A DNA stretch of 10,356 nt, taken from NCBI GenBank assembly GCA_003541895.1, contig DPLR01000573.1, positions 1 through 10,356 on the forward strand. The letters run 5' to 3'. The DNA comes from Cytophagales bacterium. Its GTDB lineage: Bacteria > Bacteroidota > Bacteroidia > Cytophagales > Cyclobacteriaceae. Positions 1-6,805 of the stretch are shown here, piece by piece. Each line of letters opens with the position of its first letter. Position 1 is the first letter of the stretch. Both the position numbers and the translations under genes were made by a program. The notes below the pieces were generated by a model. The model had not been told where the DNA came from, did not search any database, and worked only from the letters and a program-made list of their open reading frames with translations.

Positions 1-1325
1 TGGATTGTGGCGTTCCGTTCTGCCATCAGGGATGTCCACTTGGTAACGTGATCCCCGAATTCAACGATGCGGTGTATCAGCAAAACTGGAAACTGGCGTA
101 CGATATCCTCACGCTCACCAACAACTTCCCTGAATTCACAGGAAGAATTTGTCCTGCACCTTGCGAAGCTTCTTGCGTTCTTGGCATTAATAAACCAGCC
201 GTTGCCATTGAGTACATTGAGAAGTCGATCATTGAGCGCGCATTTGAAGAAGGCTATGTGCAACCCCGCACGCCTACGCAACGCACCGGAAAAAAAGTGG
301 CCGTGATTGGCTCGGGCCCCTCGGGTCTTGCGGCCGCTGCGCAACTTAACTACGCGGGCCATTGGGTTACTGTTTTTGAACGTGCCGATGAAATTGGTGG
401 CTTGCTGCGTTACGGCATCCCCGATTTCAAATTGGACAAGCGTGTGATTGAAAGAAGACTTGAGGTGATGAAACAAGAAGGTGTCAACTTTCAAGTGAAC
501 ACCAACGTAGGCGTAAATTTATCAGCGGAAGAATTAGTCGATTCGTTTGATTCAATTTTGTTGTGCTGTGGATCAACTATACCGAGAGATCTCTCCATCC
601 CCGGAAGGGAACTGAAAGGCGTTCACTTCGCCATGGATTTTTTAACACAGCAGAACAGAAGAGTGAGCGGCAAGAAAGTACAAGTTGAAGAAATCTGGGC
701 AACGAATAAAAATGTGGTGGTGATTGGCGGTGGTGATACTGGTTCTGACTGCGTTGGCACATCCAACCGCCACGGAGCAGCCTCGGTTACACAAATAGAA
801 ATTTTATCAAAGCCACCGAAAGACAGAAATGAAACCATGCCGTGGCCAAGCTGGCCTATGATCTTGCGCACCTCCACTTCGCACGAAGAAGGTTGCGAGA
901 GACAGTGGTCGATCGTTACAAAAGAATTTATTGGTGATGGCAATGGAAATTTAAAAGCCTTAAAGATTTCTGAAATAGAATGGAAGAAAGAGGCGGGCAA
1001 AGCACCAACCTTCGTTGAGGTTGCCGGCAGCGAAAGAGAAATACCGTGCGAGCTCGCGCTTCTTGCCTTAGGCTTTTTGCACCCGCAACATCAAGGTCTG
1101 ATCGATTCACTCAAAGTAGAACGCGATGAACGCGGCAACGTGAAGTGCAACCGCTACCAAACATCACAAGAAAAAATATTTGCTGCCGGTGATGCACGCA
1201 GAGGTCAGTCGCTAGTGGTATGGGCCATCAGCGAAGGCCGCGAAGCCGCCCGTGCCGTTGACGAATATCTGACAGGCGAGTCGCTGCTCGAAGAGAAAGC
1301 TAAAGGAATGCTTGCGTTGGGATAG
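1..1325 (+). CDS. gltD: Glutamate synthase [NADPH] small (beta) subunit, 5'-truncated by window edge
   Basis: This subunit takes electrons from NAD(P)H through FAD and passes them to the large subunit GltB, which makes glutamate from glutamine and 2-oxoglutarate in the cytoplasm. The frame is already open at base 3 and encodes the N-terminal iron-sulfur motif DCGVPFCHQGCPLGN, so the GTG at 48 is internal and the gene starts outside the window. About 440 residues are visible, against roughly 470-490 for the family. A second cysteine cluster (CPAPCEASC) follows at about bases 153-180. The FAD-binding Rossmann motif VIGSGPSGLAAA is near 304-340, the NADPH-binding motif VVIGGGDTGSD near 718-750, and the closing flavin motif FAAGDARRGQSLVVWAI near 1180-1230. 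The reading frame is intact to TAG at 1323-1325. gltB is expected upstream but cannot be seen. Related small-subunit-like oxidoreductases share these motifs, but the N-terminal sequence is classic GltD. Confidence 0.95.
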   Translation, partial: DCGVPFCHQGCPLGNVIPEFNDAVYQQNWKLAYDILTLTNNFPEFTGRICPAPCEASCVLGINKPAVAIEYIEKSIIERAFEEGYVQPRTPTQRTGKKVAVIGSGPSGLAAAAQLNYAGHWVTVFERADEIGGLLRYGIPDFKLDKRVIERRLEVMKQEGVNFQVNTNVGVNLSAEELVDSFDSILLCCGSTIPRDLSIPGRELKGVHFAMDFLTQQNRRVSGKKVQVEEIWATNKNVVVIGGGDTGSDCVGTSNRHGAASVTQIEILSKPPKDRNETMPWPSWPMILRTSTSHEEGCERQWSIVTKEFIGDGNGNLKALKISEIEWKKEAGKAPTFVEVAGSEREIPCELALLALGFLHPQHQGLIDSLKVERDERGNVKCNRYQTSQEKIFAAGDARRGQSLVVWAISEGREAARAVDEYLTGESLLEEKAKGMLALG

Positions 1326-1408
1326 GATTTCGAAGGCTTGATTCAAAAGAGCAGGCCTTACAGGTCATTACATAGAAACAACGTAAAATACCAACGACAA
1401 CGAGGGAT

Positions 1409-2071
1409 CTACTCTACTTTAATTATTTTAATAACCTGATTAGGGTTTTGCCTTGAAACCCTTAAATAAAATACTCCCTGCGCCAAATCAGATAAATAAA
1501 TTTCGCTATTGATAATAGTGCATTGCTTTATTGAAATACCATCGCTATTGAGCAGGTCAACATTCAAATTATCTGGACAGTCAAACCTGATCAAATTCTT
1601 AAATGGATTAGGATAAATATTTAGGGGTGCAAGATCGCCATTAACTATTCCAGTAGTAATATTTAAATTTAACGGACTCTTATATACGCCTTTTCGGGTG
1701 CCTGCAAAAATATTAGAGCCACTCACTGTAAGTGCATAAACATTTTGTTGTGACAATCCATCATTCACTTCGACCCAGCTATTTCCGCTATCGGAGGATT
1801 GGAAAACCCCGACATCAGTACCAGCAAAAACTTTTCCATCGTTAACAAGGAGACAGTAAACTTGTTGGCTTGCCATTAGGCCCTGTACCGATTTCCAACT
1901 ACTTCCGCTGTTGTTTGAAATAAAGACTCCGCCTCCATTGGTCCCTACTAAAATTGTATTACTAATAACAGCAATAGAAAGAATCCATTGATTTGTTAAT
2001 CCCGTGTTCATGGGATTCCAAGAATTACCATTGTTGGTTGAAATAAAAATTCCTCCACTAGTTCCTGCCAA
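1409..2071 (-). pseudogene. 3' fragment of frameshifted T9SS beta-propeller protein (last blades + sorting domain)
   Basis: This frame continues the protein encoded upstream at 3444-2095 after a 2-bp frameshift. It should not be read as a separate gene: its first possible start, at 2071, is a TTG that is simply the Leu codon inside the recurring blade motif ILAGTSGG, and there is no signal peptide. It carries three more Asp-box blades (STNNGNSW, SNNSGSSW, SSDSGNSW) and a last partial blade ending near residue 131. The remaining ~80 residues are a type IX secretion sorting domain. Its signs are YPNPF near 1601-1615, then DLLNSDG, LSDLAQGVFYLRV, and a lysine-rich end (VIKIIKVE). In the family this tail directs export across the outer membrane by the Por system and is usually cleaved, leaving the protein on the surface or released. 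The gene converges on gltD, with 83 bp between the stop codons. Confidence 0.8.
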
Positions 2072-3340
2072 AATATTATTGCCAATAACCGCACAATAGC
2101 TCTAGTGTCAGAATAAGTCAAACCATTACTTGCAAGTGTCCATAAGTCGCCATTATTTATAGAAAGTGAAACTCCACCTTGATCGTACCCAGCTAAAATA
2201 CTGTTTCCGTTGATAGCTAAACATTGAACATTTTGATTAGGCAAACCAGTATTCACTGTGGTCCAACTGCTATCATTAGCAGATTTGAAGACTCCACCCT
2301 TAGTTCCAGCAAAAAGATTATTGCCACTCATGACTAGAGCTTGAACATATAGATTTGTTAACCCTGTATTCAATGCAGTCCACGAATCACCGGTATCAGC
2401 TGAAATAAAAAAACCTCCACCAGAAGTTCCGGCAAAAACATTGCTGCCGCTAGTGGTAAGCGCAAGAACGGATTGGTATGATAATCCCTTATTCTTTGCA
2501 ACCCAATTGTTACCATTATCACTAGAAATAAATACGCCATCGGTAGTACCCGCAAAAACATTGTTTCCATTCACAGCAATGGAAAGAATATCGAGCGAAA
2601 TCAGCCCTGTGTTCATTGCATTCCATGTGCTGCCGTTGTCTGCAGAGATGAAGATCCCATTGCCTTCAGTTCCAGCGAATATATAGCTCCCACTTACAGC
2701 AAGCGATTGAACTGTTTGAGCAGGCACCGCAGTATCTGTCCAGTTCAATCCATTATCAACGGATAGTTGAACTCCTCCGAATGTGCCAGCAAAAATGGTG
2801 CTGCCACTTACCCCAAGTGCAGGAATAGACCACGAAGACAAACCAGAGTTCACAGCACTCCAACTACTGCCGTTATTCGATGAGAGGAATACTCCTCCTT
2901 CATCAGTCCCAACAAAGATGTTGTTGCCATTCACTAAAAGGGAGCGAACATACAGATTTGTTAACCCGTTATTTACGGCATTCCAACTGCTGCCGTTATT
3001 AGTAGATAGAAAAACACCTCCGTCAAAAGTTCCAGCAAAAATATTGCTGCCGTTATTTGCGAGGCAGGTAACTGAAGCACCCAATCCATTGTTCACAGCT
3101 GTCCAACTTTCACCACTGTTAGTTGAAATAAAAACACCACCGCCAGTTCCAGCAAAAATATTGCCATCCTTTACGAGTAAGGATTCGATCGTTACACTAT
3201 TGATAATTCCATTACTTGAAAGTGACCAACTCTCGCCATTGTTTGAAGAAATAAAGATTTCGCCACCTGAGGTTCCAGCAAAAATATTGTTGTCACTTAC
3301 AGCTAGTGCAGTAATTTCGGTTCCATATGGTCCAGAAGTT
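1690..3340 (-). repeat. Degenerate tandem repeats of ~120-123 bp (propeller blades)
   Basis: The blade repeats can be seen in the DNA. On the plus strand, variants of CCAGCAAAAATATTGCTGCC recur about every 117-124 bp, near 1700, 1822, 2066, 2190, 2308, 2432, 2550, 2672, 2788, 2912, 3032, 3150 and 3272 (the ~1945 unit reads CCTACTAAAATTG instead). Neighbouring units also share the segment around CCAACTGCTGCCGTTATT. Copies near 2863-3060 are the most alike, so blade gain or loss by recombination is plausible. Confidence 0.75.
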
Positions 3341-3444
3341 CGAACCCATTGAGCATTAGACGTGTTATTCGCAAGAACAAAAAATGAAGTGGCAATCATT
3401 AGCGTCATTAACGAACATCTACTATCATGAAGTAAATTTTTCAT
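2008..3444 (-). pseudogene. 5' part of frameshifted secreted BNR/Asp-box beta-propeller protein
   Basis: This is the N-terminal part of a large exported repeat protein. Residues 1-31 form a signal peptide (hydrophobic stretch LMTLMIATSFFVLA, likely cut after SNA, before QW). Ten Asp-box repeats of about 40 residues follow, each of the form IFAGT-x-GGVFIS-x-NNG-x-SW-x-AVN-x-GL. Such repeats build beta-propellers of the sialidase/Ycf48-like superfamily, which usually bind or scaffold and are not necessarily enzymes. One box (KSANDSSW) has lost a residue, and blade 5 diverges (DTAVPAQ). In-frame homology stops near 2095, and the last ~30 residues (from about VRLLAIIFW) are out-of-frame read-through. 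With the lesion at 2092-2095 repaired, one 677-aa protein runs 3444-1409 with 13 Asp-box tryptophans plus the N-terminal QW, suggesting 14 blades or two seven-bladed propellers. The ligand is unknown. Confidence 0.8.
2092..2095 (-). other. Frameshift site: duplicated TG (CA on + strand)
   Basis: On the minus strand the gene reads ATTGTGCGGTTATTGGC. Removing one TG gives ATTGCGGTTATTGGC, which translates as IAVIGNNILAGTSGG. That matches the blade consensus exactly (compare SIAVISNTILVGT in the next blade and SIAVNGNNVFAGT earlier). The lesion is therefore most simply a +2 dinucleotide duplication, CACA at 2092-2095 on the plus strand. It could be a real mutation, a slippage variant or a sequencing error. 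Confidence 0.8.
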
Positions 3445-3566
3445 AAATATTTTAGTTAGAGTAATAGGAACTGAAAGTTAAAAAGCATTTGAAGGGCCCT
3501 CTTCTAATAAATATTTTTAGTTTGCCTCCTATTATGATGGTAGGTTCTTAACTTCACAATTCAGCA
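3445..3566. other. Intergenic region upstream of the propeller gene
   Basis: These 122 bp must hold the promoter of the minus-strand propeller gene unless it is read through from the regulator operon. I found no convincing TTTG/TAnnTTTG pair: TAACTTTC on the minus strand (3473-3480) resembles the -7 element but has no matching -33 box. GAAGGGCCCTCTTC at 3490-3503 is an imperfect GC-rich inverted repeat with too little loop to call a terminator. Confidence 0.3.
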
Positions 3567-4202
3567 TTATAATTTTATATATCCCCTTCGGATAGCCTCG
3601 AGTGCCATACCGGTGCGCGTTTGTACGCTCAGTTTCCTGAACACTGACTCACGATACCCATCCACTGTGCGTTCGCTCACGCTCATGGCTTTTGCAATCT
3701 GCTCGTAGGTTTTCTCGCTACAGGCATGTAACAGAAATTGCTTTTCTTTCTCGCTCAACTGAACGGTTTCGTTGAGAGCACTTGATTTCTTCCGTAAGTT
3801 GATCAGGTTGGGGTCAGAATTATAATACCCAATCGTATAAATTTGGTTGAGTGCGAGCTCAAAATCATCGGGGTGCGTATCCTTAAAAAGATAGGCGCAA
3901 CACCCGGCCGAAAACATTTCAATAATCGATTGATCATTATCGTTCATAGAAAGTGCTGCCAGCTTTACGTCAGGGAAATTTTCTTTCATCCAATTGGCCG
4001 TCTGCACTCCGTTCATCAAAGGCATGTTCACATCGATCAATAAAATGTCAGGTTTTTTTTGAAGCTTCTTGATTTTCTCTTGGAGATCAAGACCATTAAT
4101 GGCATCGAGAACTACTTCAAAATTTTGAAAACTAGCCAACATCATCCCTAGTGATTTGCTGAATAATTGATGATCGTCTACTGTACCAATCCGAATCTTC
4201 AT
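3567..4202 (-). CDS. NarL/FixJ-family response regulator (receiver + LuxR HTH)
   Basis: This is a DNA-binding response regulator of 211 aa, probably phosphorylated by the kinase encoded immediately upstream. The receiver domain (about residues 1-120) has the acidic pair D9/D10, the phosphoacceptor D57 in LLIDVNMPLMNG, S85 at the switch Thr/Ser position and K107 in YLFKDT, so all catalytic positions are present. The C-terminal LuxR-type helix-turn-helix (about 148-210) reads LSEKEKQFLLHA, YEQIAKAMSVSERTVDGYR and VFRKLSVQTRTGM, a standard recognition helix. The ATG at 4202-4200 lies two bases after the kinase stop codon, so the two genes are cotranscribed and probably translationally coupled. 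Its targets are unknown. The next gene downstream on the same strand is the propeller protein, 122 bp away, which may or may not be one. Confidence 0.93.
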   Translation of the reverse strand: MKIRIGTVDDHQLFSKSLGMMLASFQNFEVVLDAINGLDLQEKIKKLQKKPDILLIDVNMPLMNGVQTANWMKENFPDVKLAALSMNDNDQSIIEMFSAGCCAYLFKDTHPDDFELALNQIYTIGYYNSDPNLINLRKKSSALNETVQLSEKEKQFLLHACSEKTYEQIAKAMSVSERTVDGYRESVFRKLSVQTRTGMALEAIRRGYIKL

Positions 4203-4204
4203 GT

Positions 4205-4978
4205 CTATTTGGTTATCGGGATTTGAATGCCAACTTGAGTCCCTGAATCACCAGAATCCCAACGCACGGTTCCTCCCAGTAATTGTGTTCTATTCTTAAT
4301 ATTCATGATGCCCACACCCAGCTTTGATGAGTCTGCCACGGTAAAACCAGTGCCGTCATCTTTGATGATCACATTCAAGTTGTTGGCATCTTGTTCCATT
4401 ACTATACAGATGCGTGTAGCTTTGCTGTGTTTCAATGCATTCTGAAATGCTTCTTGCACAATTCGAAACAACACCAATTGCCGATCTGAAGAGAGCTCAA
4501 CCTGCGAAGGGTGTTGGAAGGTCATTTCAAATTCTTTAGAGACATTAATCCGATTTACTTCGGCTTTCAGATTCTCAATTAAGTTGAATTTCTCTAACCA
4601 ATCTTTGTTCAGCGATTTGCTCATCGAACGCAATTCAGTGATGGCTTTTGAAACTGTCTGTTCAGCCAGTAATAATTCTTGCGTAGGTGCTGCAAGACCG
4701 CGCATCGAAACACCAATTAAAAGTTTAGAACTACTCAACAATTGCCCCACGTTGTCGTGCAACTCGGTGCTTAACTGATTCAATGTCTCTTCTTGCGCTT
4801 CAAGTCTTGTGGCAAGCAGTTCTCTTTGAAACTGGCTGTTGAGCTGTTGTTTTTCTAATGCAAACTGAAACTGCTTACGCTGGTAGATGAGTACCAAGAT
4901 GATCAGGCCCACAGCCACTAATAAAAAGAAAGCTGAGGCAATCATAATGATGGCAATTTCTTGTGATAGGCTATCCAT
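4205..4978 (-). CDS. Sensor histidine kinase, HisKA_3 / NarL-type partner, single membrane helix
   Basis: This 257-aa kinase has one N-terminal membrane helix (about residues 8-31), a positively charged stop (YQRKQ), a coiled-coil-like linker rich in Q and E (about 34-68), a HisKA_3 dimerisation domain with phosphoacceptor H74 in STELHDNVGQLLSSSKLL, and a HATPase_c domain. The N box is FRIVQEAFQNALKHSKAT (N180), the G1 box is KDDGTGF (207-212), and the later glycine motif is GVGIMNIKNRTQLLGG. There is no extracellular or PAS-like sensor domain. The upstream seven-helix gene overlaps this one, so that protein is the likely sensing partner (inference). The start at 4978 overlaps it by 37 bp. 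An alternative ATG at 4945 forms an ATGA junction with its stop codon, but would begin inside the membrane helix, so 4978 is preferred. Confidence 0.92.
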   Translation of the reverse strand: MDSLSQEIAIIMIASAFFLLVAVGLIILVLIYQRKQFQFALEKQQLNSQFQRELLATRLEAQEETLNQLSTELHDNVGQLLSSSKLLIGVSMRGLAAPTQELLLAEQTVSKAITELRSMSKSLNKDWLEKFNLIENLKAEVNRINVSKEFEMTFQHPSQVELSSDRQLVLFRIVQEAFQNALKHSKATRICIVMEQDANNLNVIIKDDGTGFTVADSSKLGVGIMNIKNRTQLLGGTVRWDSGDSGTQVGIQIPITK

Positions 4979-5628
4979 AGTACACTTCCTACTGTCAAAA
5001 GCGAACTTAAAAATAGCAGAACATTATGAACTCCCCATAACCACACAAGCATTAACTGATGGCTGTCGGTTAGTTGGTGCGAAGGTGAGATTTTGCGAGT
5101 GAGGTAATCGAATGTTAGAAAAATCAAAAAAGACCCCAAAAAATAAATGAGTTGACCCGCTACAAACCAAAAATCAAAACTCATCGACAATGGTTCATCG
5201 GTAACATTATTGAGCAATTGAACCACGTACAAAAAAATCATCACCACCATTCCGGTTGACAAAATTACATACGCCATACTATCAAAAATGGAAGTAGTAT
5301 CAGCCAAGATGAAATTGCTCAGTACATGATATACAATTTGAACCAACGCCAACAAAACAACTATACGTTTTTGGGATGAGGTAGACATTAATTGAAAAAA
5401 ATAAAAAGAAAGGCCTATCGAAGTAACTATACATAGTCGATTGTAGATTTCAAGACCTGAAGTTTCTTGCACCAATGCCTTCAAAGCAAAAATAAATGCC
5501 ACAAAAAAATAGGCCATCAGAATCTTATACTTCAATTCACCCGAAAACCTCCGGCTATAAATAGCAGTGCCAGTCGTAAACAGCGCGTACGATACAGGAG
5601 TCAACAAAAAGGATATAAAGTAATTCAC
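4942..5628 (-). CDS. Seven-helix membrane protein, putative sensor partner of the adjacent histidine kinase
   Basis: This integral inner-membrane protein has about seven hydrophobic helices: NYFISFLLTPVSYALFTTG, ILMAYFFVAFIFALKAL, LCIVTSIGLSFYFFQL, VVLLALVQIVYHVLSNFI, MAYVILSTGMVVMIFLYVV, FWFVAGQLIYFLGSFLIFL and MLVWLWGVHNVLLFLSSLL. No catalytic motif was found. Its stop codon lies inside the kinase gene (37-bp overlap), which argues for coupled expression and a shared job. I favour a start near the GTG at 5628-5626 or the TTG at 5646, just before helix 1, as in the related protein at 9673. The frame stays open to an ATG at 5760, but that version would translate straight through a perfect 41-bp palindrome, which looks intergenic. 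The start is therefore uncertain. I do not recognise a named family; a signal-sensing role is inferred from context. Confidence 0.75.
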   Translation of the reverse strand: MNYFISFLLTPVSYALFTTGTAIYSRRFSGELKYKILMAYFFVAFIFALKALVQETSGLEIYNRLCIVTSIGLSFYFFQLMSTSSQKRIVVLLALVQIVYHVLSNFILADTTSIFDSMAYVILSTGMVVMIFLYVVQLLNNVTDEPLSMSFDFWFVAGQLIYFLGSFLIFLTFDYLTRKISPSHQLTDSHQLMLVWLWGVHNVLLFLSSLLTVGSVLWIAYHKKLPSL

Positions 5629-5672
5629 TTTGCTTACAGAGCCCAAAGAAGGGTAAAATTTTGCTTCCGCGC

Positions 5673-5713
5673 TACGGGAAAATTCCCGTATCGGATACGG
5701 GAATTTTCCCGTA
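5673..5713. repeat. Perfect 41-bp palindrome in the divergent intergenic region
   Basis: Two 20-bp arms (5673-5692 and 5694-5713) are exact reverse complements around a single G at 5693. Each arm is itself nearly palindromic: TACGGGAAAATTCCCGTA on the left, TACGGGAATTTTCCCGTA on the right. The element is thus built from nested inverted repeats of TACGGGAA. It may be a REP-like dispersed palindrome, a double operator for the divergent genes, or a cruciform/hairpin element. No T-run follows on the plus strand (GTATTGAC), so it is not a classical terminator. Confidence 0.85.
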
Positions 5714-5821
5714 TTGACAAGACCAATAATCCTTAACAAATTTGGGCAACTGAATTTCACACGGATTAAAGGCAGTTGGATGCTCCAGGTTTTACTCAGT
5801 TTCTAACTTCAACAGGTGGCG

Positions 5822-6163
5822 ATGAAAGTATTGGTGGTACATGGAGAGAAGGGAACCTTAACATGCTTAGCGGATCAGTTAAGCACGTGGTACGTAGAAA
5901 AATGTACCACAGGGTTAGAAGGACTTTTGGCAGCAAAAGTGACTACCTATGATATGATCATCTGCACACAAAATTTACAGATCATTACAGGCGTAGAGAT
6001 GGTCCGGTCTATTCGCAACCTTAGTCTCAATCGCAATAAACCGGTTATTTTTTTAGCGGATGGGCATGAAACCGAAGGCCTTGTTCGCGTTTATCAAATG
6101 CTTAATGCCAGCCTGTTAACGTTAGATGAAGTATCAGCCATGAATAATCTCAAGATCGAATAA
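5822..6163 (+). CDS. Degenerate receiver-domain protein (pseudo-receiver)
   Basis: This stand-alone 113-aa protein has the length and pattern of a response-regulator receiver domain, with MKVLVVHGEKGTL as strand 1, YDMIICTQNL as strand 3, GVEMVRSIRNL as helix 3 and KPVIFLADG as strand 4. The catalytic positions are all replaced. The acidic pair is H7/G8, the phosphoacceptor Asp is T49, the usual Pro of the MP-x-MDG loop is Q53, the switch Thr/Ser is A79, and the conserved Lys is T100 or L101. It should not be phosphorylated in the normal way and may act through protein contacts. The frame also allows a GTG at 5816, but ATG 5822 starts directly at the first strand. It is 16 bp from the TerB-like gene and probably shares its operon. 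The assignment rests on fold pattern alone, since sequence identity is low. Confidence 0.7.
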   Translation: MKVLVVHGEKGTLTCLADQLSTWYVEKCTTGLEGLLAAKVTTYDMIICTQNLQIITGVEMVRSIRNLSLNRNKPVIFLADGHETEGLVRVYQMLNASLLTLDEVSAMNNLKIE

Positions 6164-6179
6164 CCTAACCACCAAAATC

Positions 6180-6596
6180 ATGAGCGCAAAATATAATTTG
6201 AATTATCAGTTGGGCTTGCTTCACTTTGCCCACTTGCTTGTAACGGTAGATGGGTTTATTGATGAACGTGAGAAAAAAGCCATACGCGATTTGCAGCGCG
6301 AAGAAAATATTTCAGACGAAATCATTCACCAATTTGACAAGACTGTAGCCACCAAATCAGAACGCGATATCTTCCTAAAGGGTGTAGATCTTTTAAGTTC
6401 ATGCTCAGAACAAGAAAAATTATGCGCTCTGGTACACCTTTACCGTATGGCCGAAGCCGATGATGAGTTGCATGTAAAAGAAGTCCGTTTACTGCTCTAC
6501 TCGTTAAAGTCTACCAAAGTAGAATTTGATGATGTGATCCTCACGGCACGAATGGTTGCTGCCGGGAAAAAATGCGTAAGCACTTCAAAAGTATGA
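6180..6596 (+). CDS. TerB-like (tellurite-resistance TerB fold) helical protein
   Basis: This is a soluble all-helical protein of 138 aa. It shows the two acidic repeats typical of TerB-like domains: a first half with HFAHLLVTVDGFIDEREKKAI (about residues 15-35, acidic loop VDGFIDE) and a second with HLYRMAEADDELHVKEVRLL (86-105, loop EADDELH). In TerB proteins such loops are thought to bind divalent metal. Stand-alone TerB-like proteins are common and mostly have nothing proven to do with tellurite, so no resistance is claimed. No other ter gene is present here. It sits 16 bp after the pseudo-receiver gene, and its stop codon overlaps the start of a 36-aa membrane protein (ATGA), so the three probably form one transcript. 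Confidence 0.75.
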   Translation: MSAKYNLNYQLGLLHFAHLLVTVDGFIDEREKKAIRDLQREENISDEIIHQFDKTVATKSERDIFLKGVDLLSSCSEQEKLCALVHLYRMAEADDELHVKEVRLLLYSLKSTKVEFDDVILTARMVAAGKKCVSTSKV

Positions 6597-6703
6597 TGAA
6601 GCGAAAGCCCATACGCTACCAAACTTTTCTACTGATCAATATTCTCGGCATATTGCTGGCCTTAATAATTTTGGCAACACTAATGGTGAAAGCTTTTTAT
6701 TAG
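6593..6703 (+). CDS. 36-aa single-pass small membrane protein
   Basis: A short open frame starts with ATGATG overlapping the TGA of the TerB-like gene (ATGA junction at 6593-6596) and ends at TAG 6701-6703. It encodes a basic N-terminus (MMKRKPIRYQ) and then one long hydrophobic helix (FLLINILGILLALIILATLM) ending VKAFY. This is a textbook small membrane protein with the N-terminus predicted in the cytoplasm. The overlap with the upstream gene and the clean helix argue that it is real, although such a short frame can arise by chance. Its function is unknown. It could tether or modulate the TerB-like protein or the LytS-type kinase encoded 102 bp downstream. Confidence 0.55.
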   Translation: MMKRKPIRYQTFLLINILGILLALIILATLMVKAFY

Positions 6704-6805
6704 GTTTGGTGCAAATCAGTGCCCGCCAAAAACTCGATTTCAAAAAAATACAGCCCACACAAACAAAATTCAGCTTAAAGTACCTAAATTTTGCAACTAA
6801 GCTTT

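Noticed and set aside
51..66. CCCCGAATTCAACG resembles the repeat unit of the 8447 array
   Set aside because: It is inside gltD, encodes the conserved residues PEFND and has no second unit 21 bp away; chance match.
1326..1408. Terminator between gltD and the propeller gene (AAGGC...GCCTT)
   Set aside because: Only a 5-bp stem with a long loop and no T-run; not supportable.
2783..3352. Long open frame on the plus strand (189 codons) opposite the propeller gene
   Set aside because: It is a by-product of the tandem repeats on the minus strand; its protein repeats low-complexity LLPL stretches and has no domain.
5467..5736. Plus-strand frame of 89 codons across the palindrome
   Set aside because: It runs antisense to the membrane-protein gene, has no recognisable features and depends on the palindrome for its length.
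6180..6596. Tellurite-resistance operon
   Set aside because: Only a TerB-like domain is present; no terA, terC, terD or terZ-type gene is seen.
6791..6805. TTG start extending the LytS-type kinase by five residues
   Set aside because: ATG 6806 is available, and the extra residues add no domain or signal.
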